Positions 5,320-5,883 of a DNA stretch of 5,883 nucleotides are shown here, piece by piece. The notes beneath the pieces were generated by a model that was not told the DNA's origin, did not search any database, and was given only the letters and a program-made list of their open reading frames with translations. Source of the stretch: an uncultured Rhodanobacteraceae bacterium (GTDB lineage: Bacteria; Pseudomonadota; Gammaproteobacteria; Xanthomonadales; Rhodanobacteraceae); NCBI GenBank assembly GCA_937902695.1, contig CALFNI010000455.1, positions 1 to 5,883 of the forward strand, in the 5' to 3' direction. Position 1 is the first letter of the stretch. The number at the start of each line of letters is the position of its first letter. The position numbers and the translations under genes are program-made.

Positions 5320-5883
5320 GTGCCGGTGATCGTTGCAGTCGCTCGGCCCCGGCGTGCGCGTGTCGCGTGGACGATCGTGTGGCTCGCATTCTGTTGCCTG
5401 CACGTCGACTTCGTCCGCGCGGCCGATCCGGGCATGCACCGGTTCCATGTCGCAGGCGGCGATCTCGGCGACGCATTGAACGCCGTCGCCGCGCAGGCCG
5501 GCGTGCAGATCCTCTACGACGCATCGCTGGTCGCCGGCCGTCGCGCGGCGCCGCTCGACGGCGACTATTCCGTGGACGCTGCCCTCGCACGCGTGCTGGC
5601 GGGTTCGGGCCTCGCCGCAGTCGCGGCGACGCGCGGCGCCTATGTGCTGAAACGGCGCCTGCCGCCCAGGCGCGCGCCGCCGCCCGAAGCCGTCGTCGAT
5701 GCGCCCGCTCCCACGTCGACGACCGAGCTTGCGAGCATCTTCGTGCGCGGACCGGGGCCGCAGCGCGCGGCCGCCGAATCGGCGCTCTCGATCACGGTGA
5801 TCGACCGCGAGCAGATCGACGCGAGCGGGTACACGACGCTGTTCGATCTCCTGCGCGCGCAGCCTGGCATCGACGTCGCCAAC
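5320..5883 (+). CDS. TonB-dependent outer-membrane receptor with STN signalling domain (N-terminal part, truncated by window edge)
   Basis: The first ~188 residues of a TonB-dependent receptor, an outer-membrane beta-barrel that takes up siderophores or other large substrates using TonB energy. In order, numbered from the GTG at 5320: basic stretch ARPRRAR (8-14), hydrophobic VAWTIVWLAFCCLHVDFV (15-32) and likely signal peptidase site VRA/AD; an STN (secretin/TonB short N-terminal) domain at about 41-112, beginning FHVAGGDLGDALNAVAAQAG and including ILYDASLVAGR; a Pro/Ala linker; a TonB-box-like ELASIFVRG (136-144); and the start of the plug, SITVIDREQIDASGYTTLFD, then LLRAQPGIDV. The STN domain is the FecA-type element that contacts an anti-sigma regulator in the periplasm. 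The start is uncertain: GTG 5320, GTG 5326 and TTG 5281 (GAAAG about 10 bases before it) are all in frame, and the ATG at 5434 would remove the signal peptide. No FecI/FecR partner lies in the window; substrate unknown. Confidence 0.9.
   Translation, partial: MPVIVAVARPRRARVAWTIVWLAFCCLHVDFVRAADPGMHRFHVAGGDLGDALNAVAAQAGVQILYDASLVAGRRAAPLDGDYSVDAALARVLAGSGLAAVAATRGAYVLKRRLPPRRAPPPEAVVDAPAPTSTTELASIFVRGPGPQRAAAESALSITVIDREQIDASGYTTLFDLLRAQPGIDVAN

Noticed and set aside
2481..5435. Minus-strand open frame of 984 codons
   Set aside because: It lies opposite the secreted-protein gene, is extremely Arg/Ala/Val-rich with no domains, and runs through the terminator and into the receptor gene: a shadow of high-GC coding sequence.

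Overview
This is a GC-rich, densely coding bacterial chromosomal window, probably from the gammaproteobacterial order Lysobacterales (Xanthomonadales), perhaps a Rhodanobacteraceae/Dokdonella-like genome. The clues are the codon bias, a RecC of the Xanthomonadaceae type, and a large secreted protein with modules I associate with that order: a short Cys-containing xFCDGFDG motif and a C-terminal all-beta module ending in ...ITIP. The taxonomic placement is recalled family knowledge, not a search result.

Layout. (1) 1-623, minus: the N-terminal ~207 codons of recC, running off the left edge. (2) 624-1221: a long intergenic stretch holding a possible 24-codon leader ORF just upstream of recC, an AT-rich patch at about 856-895, a dyad CTGTAC-N14-GTACAG, and a strong hairpin-plus-T-run terminator next to the stop of the next gene. 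(3) 1222-2091, minus: an AraC/XylS-family regulator with a non-ATG start. (4) 2092-2459: the divergent intergenic region between the regulator and the large plus-strand gene, with a CTTGAAA direct repeat at 20-bp pitch and a GC-rich hairpin that encloses the start codon of the large gene. (5) 2460-5063, plus: an 867-residue exported, acidic, multi-domain beta protein of unknown function, closed by a clean terminator at 5085-5112. (6) 5139-5169: a second copy of the CTGTAC-N14-GTACAG element, in a position to act as the promoter or operator of the next gene. (7) from about 5320 to the right edge, plus: the N-terminus of a TonB-dependent receptor with signal peptide, STN signalling domain and start of the plug.

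How it may fit together. recC belongs to double-strand break repair (RecBCD) and looks unrelated to the rest. The AraC regulator and the secreted protein are divergent, so the regulator may control it; that is inference from position. The secreted protein and the receptor are adjacent and co-oriented but separated by a terminator, so they are separate transcription units. The receptor's STN domain points to FecI/FecR-type control, but no sigma or anti-sigma gene is visible here. No mobile element, CRISPR array, tRNA or rRNA was seen. The least explained items are the bookended and interrupted domain architecture of the secreted protein, the two matching dyad elements about 4 kb apart, and the plus-strand terminator that has no recognised gene in front of it.
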